A stretch of DNA of 64,000 nucleotides from Lysobacterales bacterium (GCA_017302135.1 JAFLDZ010000001.1:534518-598517), one strand, 5' to 3'; counted from the stretch's first letter, positions 17,425 to 27,148 are shown. Notes: generated by a model not told the origin, from the sequence alone. Numbers and translations are program-made.

Positions 17425-17506
17425 GCCGCAACCGAGCTTGCGCAGCGGGGGCCGATAGCGAATTCTTGGCATCCGCGAAACCTCCGCCATCCGCCGGGAA
17501 CCGCCC

Positions 17507-19147
17507 ATGTCGCTTCGACCGATCGTCGCGCTCTCCTGTTGCCTCGCGTTGGCGCCGACGATCGCCTACGTCGGCGCACGCGCAGCCAAACCCACGATCT
17601 CCGGTGACACCGTAACGCCGGTCGGCTTCGCATTCGAAGAGGCGACCATCGCTGGCCTGCAGGCGCGCATGCGCTCGGGCGACATCGATAGCCGACGGCT
17701 GACCCGTGCGTATCTCGACCGCATCGCCGCCATCGACGATGCAGGTCCGATGCTCAATGCGGTGATCGAACTGAATCCCGACGCGATGCGCGAAGCCGCC
17801 GCGCTGGACGCCGAGCGCAAGGCGGGCAAATTACGCGGCCCGCTGCACGGCATTCCGGTGCTGCTCAAAGACAATATCGATGCGGTGCCGATGGCGAACT
17901 CAGCCGGTTCGCTCGCGCTGGCCGATCATCGTCCGAAGACCGATGCACCGCTGGTCGCACGGCTGCGCGCAGCCGGCGCGGTGATCCTGGGCAAGACCAA
18001 TCTCAGCGAATGGGCCAATTTCCGCTCTTCGCAATCCACCTCGGGCTGGAGCGGACGGGGTGGACAGACCCGCAATCCGTATGCGCTCGACCGTAGTCCC
18101 TGCGGTTCCAGTTCGGGAACCGGCGCGGCGATCGCCGCGAATCTGGCGACTGTCGGTATCGGTACCGAAACCGACGGCAGCATCCTCTGCCCATCCGCCA
18201 TGAACGGACTGGTCGGCATCAAACCGACAGTCGGTCTGATCATCCGCAGCGGCATCATTCCGATCTCGTCCTCGCAGGACACCGCCGGACCGATGGCGCG
18301 CACCGTCACCGATGCGGCCATCGTCCTCGGCGTGCTGACATCGCCAGGTTCCGACGAATTCGCGACCCGCAGTGCAGGGGATTCCGGCAAAAACTATGCT
18401 GCCGCCCTTTCGCCCGATGCGTTGAAGGGCGCGCGCATCGGCGTGCTGCGCGACAGGATGGGCTATCAGCCGGCGCTGGATGCTGCATTCGAACGGGCGT
18501 TGATCGCGTTGCGTGCGGCCGGCGCAGAAGTGGTCGATGCCGAAATCGCCACCGCCGGGCAATGGAACGACGCCGAATCCGAAGTGCTGTTCCACGAATT
18601 CAAGGCGGGACTGAACCGCTATCTGGGCGAAAGCGGCGCGCCGGTCGCATCACTGGCCGAACTGATCGCCTACAACAACGCGCATGCCGACATGGAAATG
18701 CCGTGGTTCGGGCAGGACCTGTTCGAACGCGCGCAAGCGAAAGGGCCGCTGACCGACAAGGTTTATCTGGAAGCGCGTGCGAACGCCATCCGGCTGGCGA
18801 AAGACGAAGGCTTGGATGCCACGCTCAAGGCGCAGCGCTTGGATGCGCTGGTGGCGCCGACCACCTCGTCGGCGTGGATGATCGATCCGATCAACGGCGA
18901 CCACTTCAGCGGCGCCGGGTACGGCGTGGCTGCGGTCGCGGGCACGCCCAGCATCACCGTGCCGATGGGCGACGTGCACGGACTGCCGGTGGGGATCGTA
19001 TTCATGGGCGCGGCATGGAGCGAGGCGAAGTTGATCGGCTATGCGTTCGACTACGAACAAGCCACGCATGCGCGCAAGCCGCCGACGTTCGCACCCTCGA
19101 TCGGAGCATCGACGGCCACGGTGCCGCAGGAAGTCGATGTTCGCTGA
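17507..19147 (+). CDS. Amidase-signature enzyme, exported (peptide amidase-like)
   Basis: This 546-residue amidase-signature hydrolase carries an N-terminal hydrophobic leader (about 1-26). The Ser-cisSer-Lys triad is complete: Lys121 in LLKDNID, the cis-serine within GSSSGTG (201-203) and the nucleophile Ser225 in ETDGSILCPS. Length and spacing closely match the C-terminal peptide amidase (Pam) of Stenotrophomonas maltophilia, which removes C-terminal amides from peptides. A periplasmic peptide or amide hydrolase is therefore likely; the natural substrate is unknown. Its end overlaps the TSUP transporter gene by 11 bp. Confidence 0.85.
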   Translation: MSLRPIVALSCCLALAPTIAYVGARAAKPTISGDTVTPVGFAFEEATIAGLQARMRSGDIDSRRLTRAYLDRIAAIDDAGPMLNAVIELNPDAMREAAALDAERKAGKLRGPLHGIPVLLKDNIDAVPMANSAGSLALADHRPKTDAPLVARLRAAGAVILGKTNLSEWANFRSSQSTSGWSGRGGQTRNPYALDRSPCGSSSGTGAAIAANLATVGIGTETDGSILCPSAMNGLVGIKPTVGLIIRSGIIPISSSQDTAGPMARTVTDAAIVLGVLTSPGSDEFATRSAGDSGKNYAAALSPDALKGARIGVLRDRMGYQPALDAAFERALIALRAAGAEVVDAEIATAGQWNDAESEVLFHEFKAGLNRYLGESGAPVASLAELIAYNNAHADMEMPWFGQDLFERAQAKGPLTDKVYLEARANAIRLAKDEGLDATLKAQRLDALVAPTTSSAWMIDPINGDHFSGAGYGVAAVAGTPSITVPMGDVHGLPVGIVFMGAAWSEAKLIGYAFDYEQATHARKPPTFAPSIGASTATVPQEVDVR

Positions 19148-19916
19148 CCCTGATGTCCAACTCTGGCTGCTGACCGCGCTCGCCGGCTTCGCCGCCGGCC
19201 TGATCGACAGCATCGTCGGCGGCGGTGGACTGGTGCTGACGCCGGCCATGCTCAATCTGCACCCGGGGCTGCAGATCCTTCAGGCCATCGGCACCCAGCG
19301 CACCAGTTCGATCCTCGGCACCAGCGTCGCGGCATGGAATTATCTGCGCCGCATCCGGGTCGAGCGCCGGGTACTTTTACCCGCGTGCATCGCCGCCTTG
19401 AGCGCATCGGCGGTCGGCGTGCAGTTCGCGAAGCGCATCGATCCGGACATCCTCAAGTGGACGGTGCTCTCGATCTGCGTCGTGCTCGCGATCTACACCG
19501 CGCTGCGCAAGGATCTGGGGCTGCGCGAAGACCGTCGCTTCCACCCGAAACACGAAGCGATGGCCGCCGCCGGCATCGGCGCGGCCACCGGTTTCTACAA
19601 CGGCCTGATCGGCCCGGGCACCGGCACGCTCATGGTGTTCGCGTTCGTCAGCTTCCTCGGCCTCGATTTCCTGAAGTCGTCGGCGGTGTCGAAAACCACC
19701 AACGTCGCCGCCGATCTCAGTTCATGGACGGTGCTGATGTTCGGCGGCTATGTGATCTGGGCGCTGGCGCTGCCGCTGATCGTCGGCAACATGATCGGCA
19801 GTTACATCGGCAGTCATCTCGCGATCAAACGCGGTCAGGGCTTCGTACGCGCGGTGTTCCTGATCATCGTGTTGGCACTGATCGCAAGGCAGGCGTGGCT
19901 GTTGATCCAGGCCTGA
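19137..19916 (+). CDS. TSUP/TauE-SafE family membrane transporter
   Basis: This 259-residue polytopic protein has the duplicated TSUP signature: GFAAGLIDSIVGGGGLVLTP near the N-terminus and IGAATGFYNGLIGPGTGTLM in the middle. About seven hydrophobic segments are visible. TSUP proteins carry sulfite, sulfoacetate or other small organosulfur or carboxylate anions across the inner membrane; the substrate here is unknown. The ATG at 19137 has AGGAAG upstream and overlaps the amidase end, so the two are probably co-transcribed. Export or uptake of an amidase product is possible (inference). Confidence 0.88.
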   Translation: MFADPDVQLWLLTALAGFAAGLIDSIVGGGGLVLTPAMLNLHPGLQILQAIGTQRTSSILGTSVAAWNYLRRIRVERRVLLPACIAALSASAVGVQFAKRIDPDILKWTVLSICVVLAIYTALRKDLGLREDRRFHPKHEAMAAAGIGAATGFYNGLIGPGTGTLMVFAFVSFLGLDFLKSSAVSKTTNVAADLSSWTVLMFGGYVIWALALPLIVGNMIGSYIGSHLAIKRGQGFVRAVFLIIVLALIARQAWLLIQA

Positions 19917-19938
19917 CACTCGAACACCGATGCAACCG

Positions 19939-21159
19939 TCACACGCCTGCCGCGTGACGCCACAGCGCGCGATTGAGCGGCGCGAGCTTGCCGACGAGCC
20001 CAAGCGCAGGGCCGCGCAACAATGTCGTGGCGACATCGTCATTGGAAAACATGCGGTTGATCGCGCTGAAGGCATGCGCCGACGCGGTGGCGTCACTGCG
20101 TCGGGCACGGGCCCAGCGCGCGAGACGATGCGGCGCAGCCCAGTCGGCGCGTCGTGCCTGCGCAGAGGCGATGGCATCGCGCAGCGCGGACACATCGCGC
20201 AGGCCCAGGTTCACGCCCTGCCCGGCCAGCGGATGCACGACGTGCGCGGCATCGCCAATGGCGAGCACGCGACCGGCGACGTAGGCGTCGGCGAGCTGTC
20301 GGCGCAGCGGAAAGGCGGTGCGTTTGCTCAGCGGGCGGACATCGCCGAGACGCGAAGCGAAGGCGCGGGTGAGTTCTTCGGCGAACGCCGCATCGTCGAG
20401 CGCAGCGAGGCGCACTGCTTCGGCGTCGGGCAAGGTCCAGACGATCGACGAGACGTTCGCCGCCTGCGGCCAAGGCGCGCACGGCAGAAACGCCAGCGGC
20501 CCGGTCGGCAGGAACCGCTGCCACGCGGTGTCTTCATGCGAACGCTCGGTCGCGACGTAGGCGACCACGCCGCGCTGGCCATAGTCTTCGGTTTTCGTGC
20601 CGATACCTGCCAATTGGCGCAGCGTCGAACGCCCGCCATCGGCGGCGATGGCGATACGCGCTTCCACACGCAAACCATCGTCGAGCTCCAACGTGGCGCC
20701 TTCTTCATCCTGCTCCAGCGCGACCACGCTGGCCGGACAACGCACGATCACGTTCGACTGCCGCAACGCCGCCCACAAGCGGTCCTGCAGCAGTGCGTGC
20801 TCGACGATCCAACCCAGTTGCTTCACTGCGAAGGCATCGGCATCGAACCGCAATTCGTCGCCACCGGCCGCGTCCCACACGCGCATGCGCCGATAGGGAT
20901 GCGCGCGTGCATCGCGCACAGCAGCCCACACCCCGATCGATTCGAACAGCGCGGCGTTGTCGGGCGCGAACGCGTACACGCGCGGATCGGCGTCCGTGGA
21001 CAGCCATGCCGGCGCTTCGGCATGCTCGATCAGCGTCACCTGCAGACCCTGCTGCGCCAGCGCCAGCGCGCAGGCGGCGCCGACCACGCCACCGCCGACG
21101 ATGGCGGCATCCGCGCGGCGGCCGGGGTTGGTTCGACGTTCGCTCATCCGACGGCTCAT
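19939..21159 (-). CDS. UbiH/UbiF/COQ6-family FAD monooxygenase (ubiquinone biosynthesis)
   Basis: This 406-residue flavin monooxygenase hydroxylates an aromatic ring position during ubiquinone synthesis. Motifs: DAAIVGGGVVGAACALALAQ (FAD Rossmann), the DG motif AIAADGGRSTLR, and the second FAD motif AIGDAAHVVHPLAGQGVNLG (GD...P). Arrangement beside a second paralogue is standard for xanthomonads and suggests a UbiF/UbiI-type role, but ring position cannot be read from sequence. The ATG at 21159 overlaps the upstream ubiH stop (ATGA), with GAGGTGG ahead of it. It is convergent with the TSUP gene. Confidence 0.85.
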   Translation of the reverse strand: MSRRMSERRTNPGRRADAAIVGGGVVGAACALALAQQGLQVTLIEHAEAPAWLSTDADPRVYAFAPDNAALFESIGVWAAVRDARAHPYRRMRVWDAAGGDELRFDADAFAVKQLGWIVEHALLQDRLWAALRQSNVIVRCPASVVALEQDEEGATLELDDGLRVEARIAIAADGGRSTLRQLAGIGTKTEDYGQRGVVAYVATERSHEDTAWQRFLPTGPLAFLPCAPWPQAANVSSIVWTLPDAEAVRLAALDDAAFAEELTRAFASRLGDVRPLSKRTAFPLRRQLADAYVAGRVLAIGDAAHVVHPLAGQGVNLGLRDVSALRDAIASAQARRADWAAPHRLARWARARRSDATASAHAFSAINRMFSNDDVATTLLRGPALGLVGKLAPLNRALWRHAAGV

Positions 21160-22439
21160 GCGGCCACCTCGCGGCAGAGTTGCGGCGTATCGCCGCGATA
21201 ACCCATCGCACCGGCGACGACCTGCGCGCGCAGCGCGGCGTCGTGATCGAGCGCGAACAGGCCGAGACTGCGCAGCGGCGATACCAGCGACGACGGATTC
21301 GAAGTCAGGCGCGCAAGGCCGTCGGAGAACGCGATGGTGCGCTCGCGATCCTCGCGCCGGCGCTGCGCGTACTCCGCGAGCATCGCTTCGCTGCCGATAT
21401 CCTCGCCGCGCGCGTGGCCGGCTTCGATGCACTCGACCAGGGTCAAGGCATCGCGCAGACCGAGATTGAAACCCTGCGCGCCGATCGGATGCAGCGACTG
21501 CGCGGCATTGCCGACCAGGACCGCGCGCGGCGCAACAAGGCGCTGGGCGAGCGTGCGTGCGATCGGATAGCGGCTGCGCGGACCGACCGACAAAAAACGT
21601 CCGGCGCGCCAACCGAACGCGCGTTGCAGCCGTTGGAGATACGCCGCGTCGTCGAGCGCCGCGACCGCATCGGCCTCGTCCCTGGCGACGCCGTGGATGA
21701 CGCCGTAATGTCCGTCGCCGCGCGGCAGCACCGCCGTGGGGCCGTGATCGGTCAAACGCTCCCATGCCGTGCCGTCCGGCGCACGTTCGGAACGCACGCG
21801 GGCGACGAACAGGGTCTGGTGGTAATCGTGCTGCTCGGCGGCGATCCCCAGGGCATCGCGCACGGCGCTGGCGGCACCGTCGGCGGCCACCACCAGTTTT
21901 GCGGCGATCACGCGTTCGCTATCGCCATCGCCGTCAGCGACGCGCGCCCGACGCAGACCATCGGCACCGTCTTCGGCGAAGCCGAGAAAGCGCGCGGGAC
22001 GATGGCGGGTCAATCGCGGCAGATCGCCGAGCTTCGATTCCAGCGCATCGCCGAAATCACGGGCCACCACCACATGGCCGAACGCGGCACGACCGTGATC
22101 TGCGGCTTCGAGCAGCACGCGACCGAAGTCGCCGCTGCGGCTGATGTGGATGCGGGCGATCGGCCCGGTGGGCGTGCGCAGGCGCGGCAGCACGTCGAGC
22201 GCGCGGAGTGCGTTGACGGTGGCCTCGGCGAGGCTGAGATTGCGCTGATCGAACACCGCCGGCAGCGCGCCGGGCGACGCGGCCTCCAGCAGCGCTGTAT
22301 CGAGGCCGAGACCGTCCAGCGCGATCGCCAGACTGGCGCCGACCAGGCCACCGCCGACGATCAGGACATCGTGGGATGCGGCAACAGACGCGGGAGGGGA
22401 CTCGGAAACAGGCGACGGGGCGGGGTCGGGCTTGGGCAT
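21156..22439 (-). CDS. ubiH: 2-octaprenyl-6-methoxyphenol hydroxylase (UbiH)
   Basis: This FAD monooxygenase of the ubiquinone pathway has 427 residues. A Pro/Ser-rich N-terminal lead of about 20 residues precedes DVLIVGGGLVGASLAIAL. VVAADGAASAVRDALG is the DG motif. GNAAQSLHPIGAQGFNLGL carries UbiH-type NAAQ in place of the usual DAAH, which favours UbiH over UbiF/UbiI. The downstream paralogue overlaps by ATGA, so both are co-translated. It is divergent from the DUF6580 gene across 45 bp. Some in-frame start uncertainty remains because the N-terminal extension is long. Confidence 0.88.
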   Translation of the reverse strand: MPKPDPAPSPVSESPPASVAASHDVLIVGGGLVGASLAIALDGLGLDTALLEAASPGALPAVFDQRNLSLAEATVNALRALDVLPRLRTPTGPIARIHISRSGDFGRVLLEAADHGRAAFGHVVVARDFGDALESKLGDLPRLTRHRPARFLGFAEDGADGLRRARVADGDGDSERVIAAKLVVAADGAASAVRDALGIAAEQHDYHQTLFVARVRSERAPDGTAWERLTDHGPTAVLPRGDGHYGVIHGVARDEADAVAALDDAAYLQRLQRAFGWRAGRFLSVGPRSRYPIARTLAQRLVAPRAVLVGNAAQSLHPIGAQGFNLGLRDALTLVECIEAGHARGEDIGSEAMLAEYAQRRREDRERTIAFSDGLARLTSNPSSLVSPLRSLGLFALDHDAALRAQVVAGAMGYRGDTPQLCREVAA

Positions 22440-22484
22440 TGCGTTATGCTAACGCTCCGTGTCCTTTTCCGCCTGCGACCGCCG

Positions 22485-23093
22485 ATGACCGTTCACGCTT
22501 CCCCCGCTTCTTCCCGCCCCGACTCGCGCGCCAAAGCCCTGCTCGCGCCGGGCCCGCTGACGCTGGTCGCCATGATCCTGCTCGCCGCGCTCAGCCGTCT
22601 GCTGCCGCATCCGCCGAATTTCTCGCCGGTCGAAGCGATGGCCCTGTTCGGTGGCGCTTATTTCGCCAACCGCGCATGGGCGCTGCTGGTGCCGCTGGTG
22701 GCGATGTTGCTGTCGGATATCGCGCTGGGCCTGTCGATGGGCGGCGAATACTGGAGTTACGTCGCGACGAGCCTGTCGTTCTGGTCGGTCTACCTGTGCA
22801 TCGCGCTGTCGACGGTATTGGGCTTCGGCCTGCGCGGCAAGGTCGGTGGCGGCCACGTGCTGGGCTACTCGCTGGTGGGCTCGATCCTGTTCTTCGTGGT
22901 CACCAACGGCGTGACCTGGTTCGGCTCGACCATGTACCCGCAGACCGGCGCCGGTCTGGTCGCGGCCTACGTCGCCGGCATTCCGTTCTTCAAGTGGACC
23001 GTGATGGGCACGCTGTTCTATTCGGCGATGCTGTTCGGCGGTTTCGCGCTGCTGCGCCGGCAGGCGCCGTCGCTGCGTGCGCAAACGGTATAA
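22485..23093 (+). CDS. DUF6580-type putative transport membrane protein
   Basis: This 202-residue inner-membrane protein has five to six hydrophobic segments. The signature PPNFSPVEAMALFGGAYF is typical of the DUF6580 family, which resembles the substrate-binding S components of ECF vitamin transporters. The next gene but for one REP is a cobalamin adenosyltransferase, so a cobalamin or corrinoid uptake role is an attractive inference; no ECF ATPase lies nearby. It is divergent from ubiH with only 45 bp between. Confidence 0.75.
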   Translation: MTVHASPASSRPDSRAKALLAPGPLTLVAMILLAALSRLLPHPPNFSPVEAMALFGGAYFANRAWALLVPLVAMLLSDIALGLSMGGEYWSYVATSLSFWSVYLCIALSTVLGFGLRGKVGGGHVLGYSLVGSILFFVVTNGVTWFGSTMYPQTGAGLVAAYVAGIPFFKWTVMGTLFYSAMLFGGFALLRRQAPSLRAQTV

Positions 23094-23109
23094 GCCTCCG
23101 CGCGCTCTT

Positions 23110-23188
23110 GTAGGAGCGGCTTCAGCCGCGATCTTTTCGCCGCAATCTTCATCCGGATTCAAGAGCTCGCGGCTGAAGCCGCTCCTAC
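23110..23188. repeat. REP pair, GTAGGAGCGGCTTCAGCCGC family
   Basis: GTAGGAGCGGCTTCAGCCGC (23110-23129) and its reverse complement (23169-23188) enclose about 40 bp. Each unit contains an inner palindrome (GCGGCTTCAGCCGC). The same family recurs at 52876-53009. It may act as terminator for the DUF6580 gene. Confidence 0.85.
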
Positions 23189-23230
23189 GAAAAGCGTGGC
23201 ATTCGAAGGACGCAGCATTTGGGAACCACA

Positions 23231-23791
23231 ATGGGCAATCGTCTCTCCAAGATCTATACCAAAACCGGCGACGACGGCACGACCGGGCTCGGCGACGGCA
23301 GTCGGGTGGCGAAGGATTCGGCGCGGGTCACCGCGTACGGCACGGTCGATGAAGCGAATTCCGCCATCGGCGTGCTGCTGGCCTGCGATGTGCCCGACGA
23401 TATCCGCACGCTGCTGACGATGGTCCAGCACCAGATGTTCGATCTCGGCGGCGAGTTGTGCATCCCCGGACATTCGGCCATCGACGACGACGATATCGAT
23501 CGCCTCGAACGGCAGCTCGACCATTACAACGATCCGCTGCCGCCGCTGAAGGATTTCATCCTGCCCGGCGGCGGCGAAGCCGCAGCGCGCTGCCATCTGG
23601 CGCGCACCATCGTCCGCCGCGCCGAGCGCGAGTGCGTGACGCTCTCGCACCACGACGCCGTGCGTCCGCAGGCGATCCGCTATCTCAACCGCCTCTCCGA
23701 TCTGCTGTTCGTGCTGTCGCGGGTGCTGGCCAGAAACAGCGGCCACGGCGAGATTCTCTGGAACCACGAGCGTCGCCAACGACAGCAATGA
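23231..23791 (+). CDS. PduO-type ATP:cob(I)alamin adenosyltransferase
   Basis: This enzyme transfers adenosyl from ATP to cob(I)alamin to make coenzyme B12. The 186 residues include the PduO hallmark N-terminal ATP site KIYTKTGDDGTTGLGDG, TVDEANSAIG, and the C-terminal RRAERECVTL and YLNRLSDLLFVLSRVL helices, which contribute to ATP and cobalamin binding. Start at 23231 (MGNRLSKIYTKTG) fits the family. The stop overlaps the next gene's ATG (ATGA). It is clearly PduO/MMAB type rather than CobA or EutT type. Confidence 0.93.
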   Translation: MGNRLSKIYTKTGDDGTTGLGDGSRVAKDSARVTAYGTVDEANSAIGVLLACDVPDDIRTLLTMVQHQMFDLGGELCIPGHSAIDDDDIDRLERQLDHYNDPLPPLKDFILPGGGEAAARCHLARTIVRRAERECVTLSHHDAVRPQAIRYLNRLSDLLFVLSRVLARNSGHGEILWNHERRQRQQ

Positions 23792-24705
23792 ACGTCCCGG
23801 TCTTCAGCCACAGCGCCTGTCTGGCCCACGACACCGGGCCGACGCACGCCGAATGCCCCGCGCGGCTGACCGCAGTCACCGCCGGCCTGCGCGAGACCTG
23901 GCCCGATCTGGAATGGCGCGAAGCGCCGCGCGCGAGTCGCGGCCAACTGCTGCGCGTGCACAGCGAATCGCTGCTGCATGCGGTGCTGGAAACGAAGCCC
24001 CACGAGCGGATCTGGCTCGATCCCGACACCATCCTGTCGCCGGCCTCTGCCGAAGCCGGGCTGCGCGCGGCGGGCGCGGTGGTCGCGGCGGTGGAACTCG
24101 TGCTCAACGGCGAAGCCAAGCGCGCGTTCTGCGCGGTGCGCCCGCCCGGCCACCACGCCACCTGCAGCGCGGCGATGGGCTTCTGCCTGTTCAATTCGAT
24201 CGCGGTCGGCGCCGCGCATGCGCTGGACAAATTCGGCCTCTCGCGCATTGCCATCGCCGATTTCGACGTGCACCACGGCAACGGCACCCAGGCGATCTTC
24301 GATCTGGAACCGCGCGTGGTCTTCGCCAGCTCGCACCAGATGCCGCTCTATCCCGACAGCGGCCACGTCAGCGAACGCGGCATCAACAACATCTTCAACG
24401 CGCCGCTGCAGCCGGGCGCCGGCAGCGCGCAGTTCCGCGAAACCTGGCGCACCCGGCTGCTGCCGCATCTCGATGCTTTCCGCCCTCAATTGGTCATGAT
24501 CTCCGCCGGCTTCGACGCCCACCGCCGCGACCCGCTCGCGCAACTGCAGCTCGAAGCCGAGGATTTCGAGTGGATCACCCGCGAACTGGTCGCCATCGCC
24601 GACCGCCACGCCGACGGCCGCATCGTCTCCAGCCTCGAAGGCGGCTACGACCTGCAGGGCCTGCGCGAATCCGTCATCGCCCATGTCGGCGCCCTGCGCG
24701 GCTGA
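23788..24705 (+). CDS. Histone deacetylase family protein (class II, AcuC/HdaH-like)
   Basis: This 305-residue zinc-dependent amidohydrolase has all class I/II HDAC motifs: RPPGHHA (tandem catalytic His), GFCLFNSIA, DFDVHHGNGTQ (Asp and His zinc ligands), SAGFDAHRRDPL (third ligand Asp) and a C-terminal EGGYD. Bacterial members remove acyl groups from polyamines, protein lysines or acetoin-linked targets; substrate is not evident. The ATG at 23788 is embedded in the stop of the adenosyltransferase gene, so the two are translationally coupled, though no metabolic link is obvious. Confidence 0.92.
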   Translation: MNVPVFSHSACLAHDTGPTHAECPARLTAVTAGLRETWPDLEWREAPRASRGQLLRVHSESLLHAVLETKPHERIWLDPDTILSPASAEAGLRAAGAVVAAVELVLNGEAKRAFCAVRPPGHHATCSAAMGFCLFNSIAVGAAHALDKFGLSRIAIADFDVHHGNGTQAIFDLEPRVVFASSHQMPLYPDSGHVSERGINNIFNAPLQPGAGSAQFRETWRTRLLPHLDAFRPQLVMISAGFDAHRRDPLAQLQLEAEDFEWITRELVAIADRHADGRIVSSLEGGYDLQGLRESVIAHVGALRG

Positions 24706-24763
24706 ACCCGGGCTGCGCCCCCCGCGTTGCCGCACCGGGACGGATGCGTCAAGCTAGCCGGAT

Positions 24764-27148
24764 ATGTCCAGACTCGGCCCCAACGTGCGAAAGAAACTCC
24801 ATCTGCTGCCGCTGCCCTTCTGCATCGCGCTCTCGCTGTCCGCGCATGCGGCCGACGAGGCGACCGAGGACTGGGGCCAGTGCCCGATCGAAGACGCGGT
24901 TCCCGCGTTCATCGACAGGATTCCCGCTGCGGACAACACCGCGCAGGCATCGGATGCGAACGCGGCCAGCGGGGCGACCGAGGTCAACGGCGACCGGATG
25001 ACCGGCACCGAAGGCCAGATCGTCGATCTCGACGGCAACGTCAACCTGCGTCGCGGCGATCAGGTGCTGTTGGCGGACAGACTCAGCTACGACCAGGACA
25101 AAGAGACCTACACCGCCGAAGGCAGCGTGCGCTATCAGGATCGCGGCATGCGCCTGATCGCTGCGCGCGCCAAGGGCGATCAGGCCAAGGACACCCACGA
25201 GCTGGAGGACATCCAGTACCAGCTCATCCGCCGTCGCGGCAACGGCGGCGCCGAACGCATCACGATGCGGGGCGACGAAGGCTCGCTTTACGGTTCCACC
25301 TACTCCACCTGCCCGCCCGAAGCCCGGCGCTGGGAACTGCGCGCCCAGCGCATCGATGTGAACACCGCCGAAGGCATGGGCACCGCGCATCACGCGACCC
25401 TGCGCGTGGGCAGTATCCCGGTGCTCTACCTGCCGTGGTTCCGCTTCCCGATCGACGACCGCCGCCGCACCGGTCTGCTCTATCCGGCGATCTCTTCGTC
25501 GGGGCGCAACGGTTTCGACTGGCGGCAGCCGATCTATCTGAATCTGGCGCCGAATTACGACGCCACCATCACCCCGCGACTGATGACCAAGCGCGGCCTG
25601 CAGCTGGGCGGCGAATTCCGCTATCTGACCGAAACCGGGCGCGGCGTGATCGACGCGGCTTATCTGCCTTCCGACAACCTGACCGAACGCGAGCGCGACA
25701 GCGAAATCGCCGCAGGCGTTCCGGAGGAAAACCGCCGCAGTTCCAACCGGGGCTTCCTTCGCTTCATCGGCAGCCAGAACCTCGGCCCGAACTGGCAGGC
25801 ACGCAGCAACATCGCCTGGATCAGCGACACCCGCTATCTGGATGACGCCAACAACAATCTGAGCGGCGGCGCAGCCTCGTTCGTGACCAGCGACATCGGC
25901 GTGTACGGCCGCGGCCGCAACTGGGAGGCCTCGATCATGGCCGACCATTGGCAACTGGCCGATTACACCCTGCGCGACACCAATCTGCCGTTCGACCGGC
26001 TGCCGCGCGGTCAGGTGCACTGGGAGCAGGCGTTTGCGGGCCGTTTCACCGCCGGCATCGATGCCGAGGTCGTGCGCTTCGACCACATCGAACTCGCCGG
26101 CGGCAGCCGACTCGACCTCAAGCCCTACATCAGTCTGCCGCTGGAAGGCGACAGCTGGTTCCTGAAGCCGAGTCTCGCCTGGCGCTACACCGGCTACACG
26201 CTAGAAAACGACGCCCTGCTGCCCGGACGCGACGACCGGCCCAGCCGCAGCCTGCCGATCGCCACCCTCGATGCCGGCCTGTATTTCGACCGCCACATGC
26301 GCTGGGGCGACTCAGATTACCTCAATACCCTCGAACCGCGGATCTTCTATTTCAACGCGCCCTACCGCGATCAGTCCGGCGTTCCGTTGTTCGACACCCG
26401 GCCGCTGACCTTCGGCTGGGGTCAACTGTTCCGCGACAACCGCTATTCCGGCGGCGACCGCCAGGCCGACGGCAACCAGCTGACTTTGGCCGTTTCGACC
26501 CGGTTGATCCGCGAATCCGATGGCCACGAAAAACTGTCCGCCAGTGTCGGCCAGATCCGCTATTTCGAGGATTCACGGGTCACTGTGCCCGGCGAGAGCC
26601 CGATCGAACAGGGCAAGTCCGCCTGGATCGTCGACACCAACTACGCGCCCAACGACCGCTGGACCATCGGCGCTTCCTACCAATGGGACCCGAAGGCCGG
26701 CCGCCGCGACCTCGCCAGCTTGCGCACCCGTTATCTGATCGGCGACGACGGCATCGTCAATCTCAGCTACCGCTATCGCCGCGACCTGCTGGAACAAGCG
26801 GATCTGTCATTCCTGTATCCGATCAATCCGAACTGGAGCGTGGTCGGCCGCTATTACTACTCGCTGCAGGACAGCCAGCTGCTGGAAGGTATTGCCGGCG
26901 TGCAGTGGGAAAGCTGCTGTCTCGCTGTACGCCTGGTCGGTCGCCGCTACCTGCGCAGCCGCAGCGGCGACCTCAACAACGCCATTCAGCTGGAGATCGA
27001 ACTCAAGGGGTTAGGCTCCGCAGGACCCGACACGGAGGGCCGTTTGCGCCGTGCTATCCTCGGCTATCACCGCGAGGATCTCTCCCTCGTTCCGCCCCCC
27101 CAATCGCGTAGTGGCGGCGATCTCCCCCCTTCAGACTTGGCCCCATGA
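24764..27148 (+). CDS. lptD: LPS-assembly protein LptD
   Basis: LptD is the outer-membrane beta-barrel that, with LptE, inserts LPS into the outer leaflet. The 794 residues comprise a signal peptide (about 1-30), an N-terminal OstA/jellyroll domain (ADRLSYDQDKETYTAEGSVR) and the C-terminal barrel. Cysteines expected for the two interdomain disulfides are present: Cys40 (WGQCPIED), YSTCPPE and the adjacent pair in WESCCLAVR. The gene overlaps surA by ATGA, the classical order; SurA is the chaperone that helps fold LptD. The start at 24764 gives a proper signal sequence. Confidence 0.95.
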   Translation: MSRLGPNVRKKLHLLPLPFCIALSLSAHAADEATEDWGQCPIEDAVPAFIDRIPAADNTAQASDANAASGATEVNGDRMTGTEGQIVDLDGNVNLRRGDQVLLADRLSYDQDKETYTAEGSVRYQDRGMRLIAARAKGDQAKDTHELEDIQYQLIRRRGNGGAERITMRGDEGSLYGSTYSTCPPEARRWELRAQRIDVNTAEGMGTAHHATLRVGSIPVLYLPWFRFPIDDRRRTGLLYPAISSSGRNGFDWRQPIYLNLAPNYDATITPRLMTKRGLQLGGEFRYLTETGRGVIDAAYLPSDNLTERERDSEIAAGVPEENRRSSNRGFLRFIGSQNLGPNWQARSNIAWISDTRYLDDANNNLSGGAASFVTSDIGVYGRGRNWEASIMADHWQLADYTLRDTNLPFDRLPRGQVHWEQAFAGRFTAGIDAEVVRFDHIELAGGSRLDLKPYISLPLEGDSWFLKPSLAWRYTGYTLENDALLPGRDDRPSRSLPIATLDAGLYFDRHMRWGDSDYLNTLEPRIFYFNAPYRDQSGVPLFDTRPLTFGWGQLFRDNRYSGGDRQADGNQLTLAVSTRLIRESDGHEKLSASVGQIRYFEDSRVTVPGESPIEQGKSAWIVDTNYAPNDRWTIGASYQWDPKAGRRDLASLRTRYLIGDDGIVNLSYRYRRDLLEQADLSFLYPINPNWSVVGRYYYSLQDSQLLEGIAGVQWESCCLAVRLVGRRYLRSRSGDLNNAIQLEIELKGLGSAGPDTEGRLRRAILGYHREDLSLVPPPQSRSGGDLPPSDLAP

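Noticed and set aside
19939..21765. A single 608-codon frame covering the downstream ubiquinone hydroxylase and part of ubiH
   Set aside because: Only the part from 21159 has the FAD-binding N-terminus; the upstream extension is an out-of-frame shadow of ubiH.
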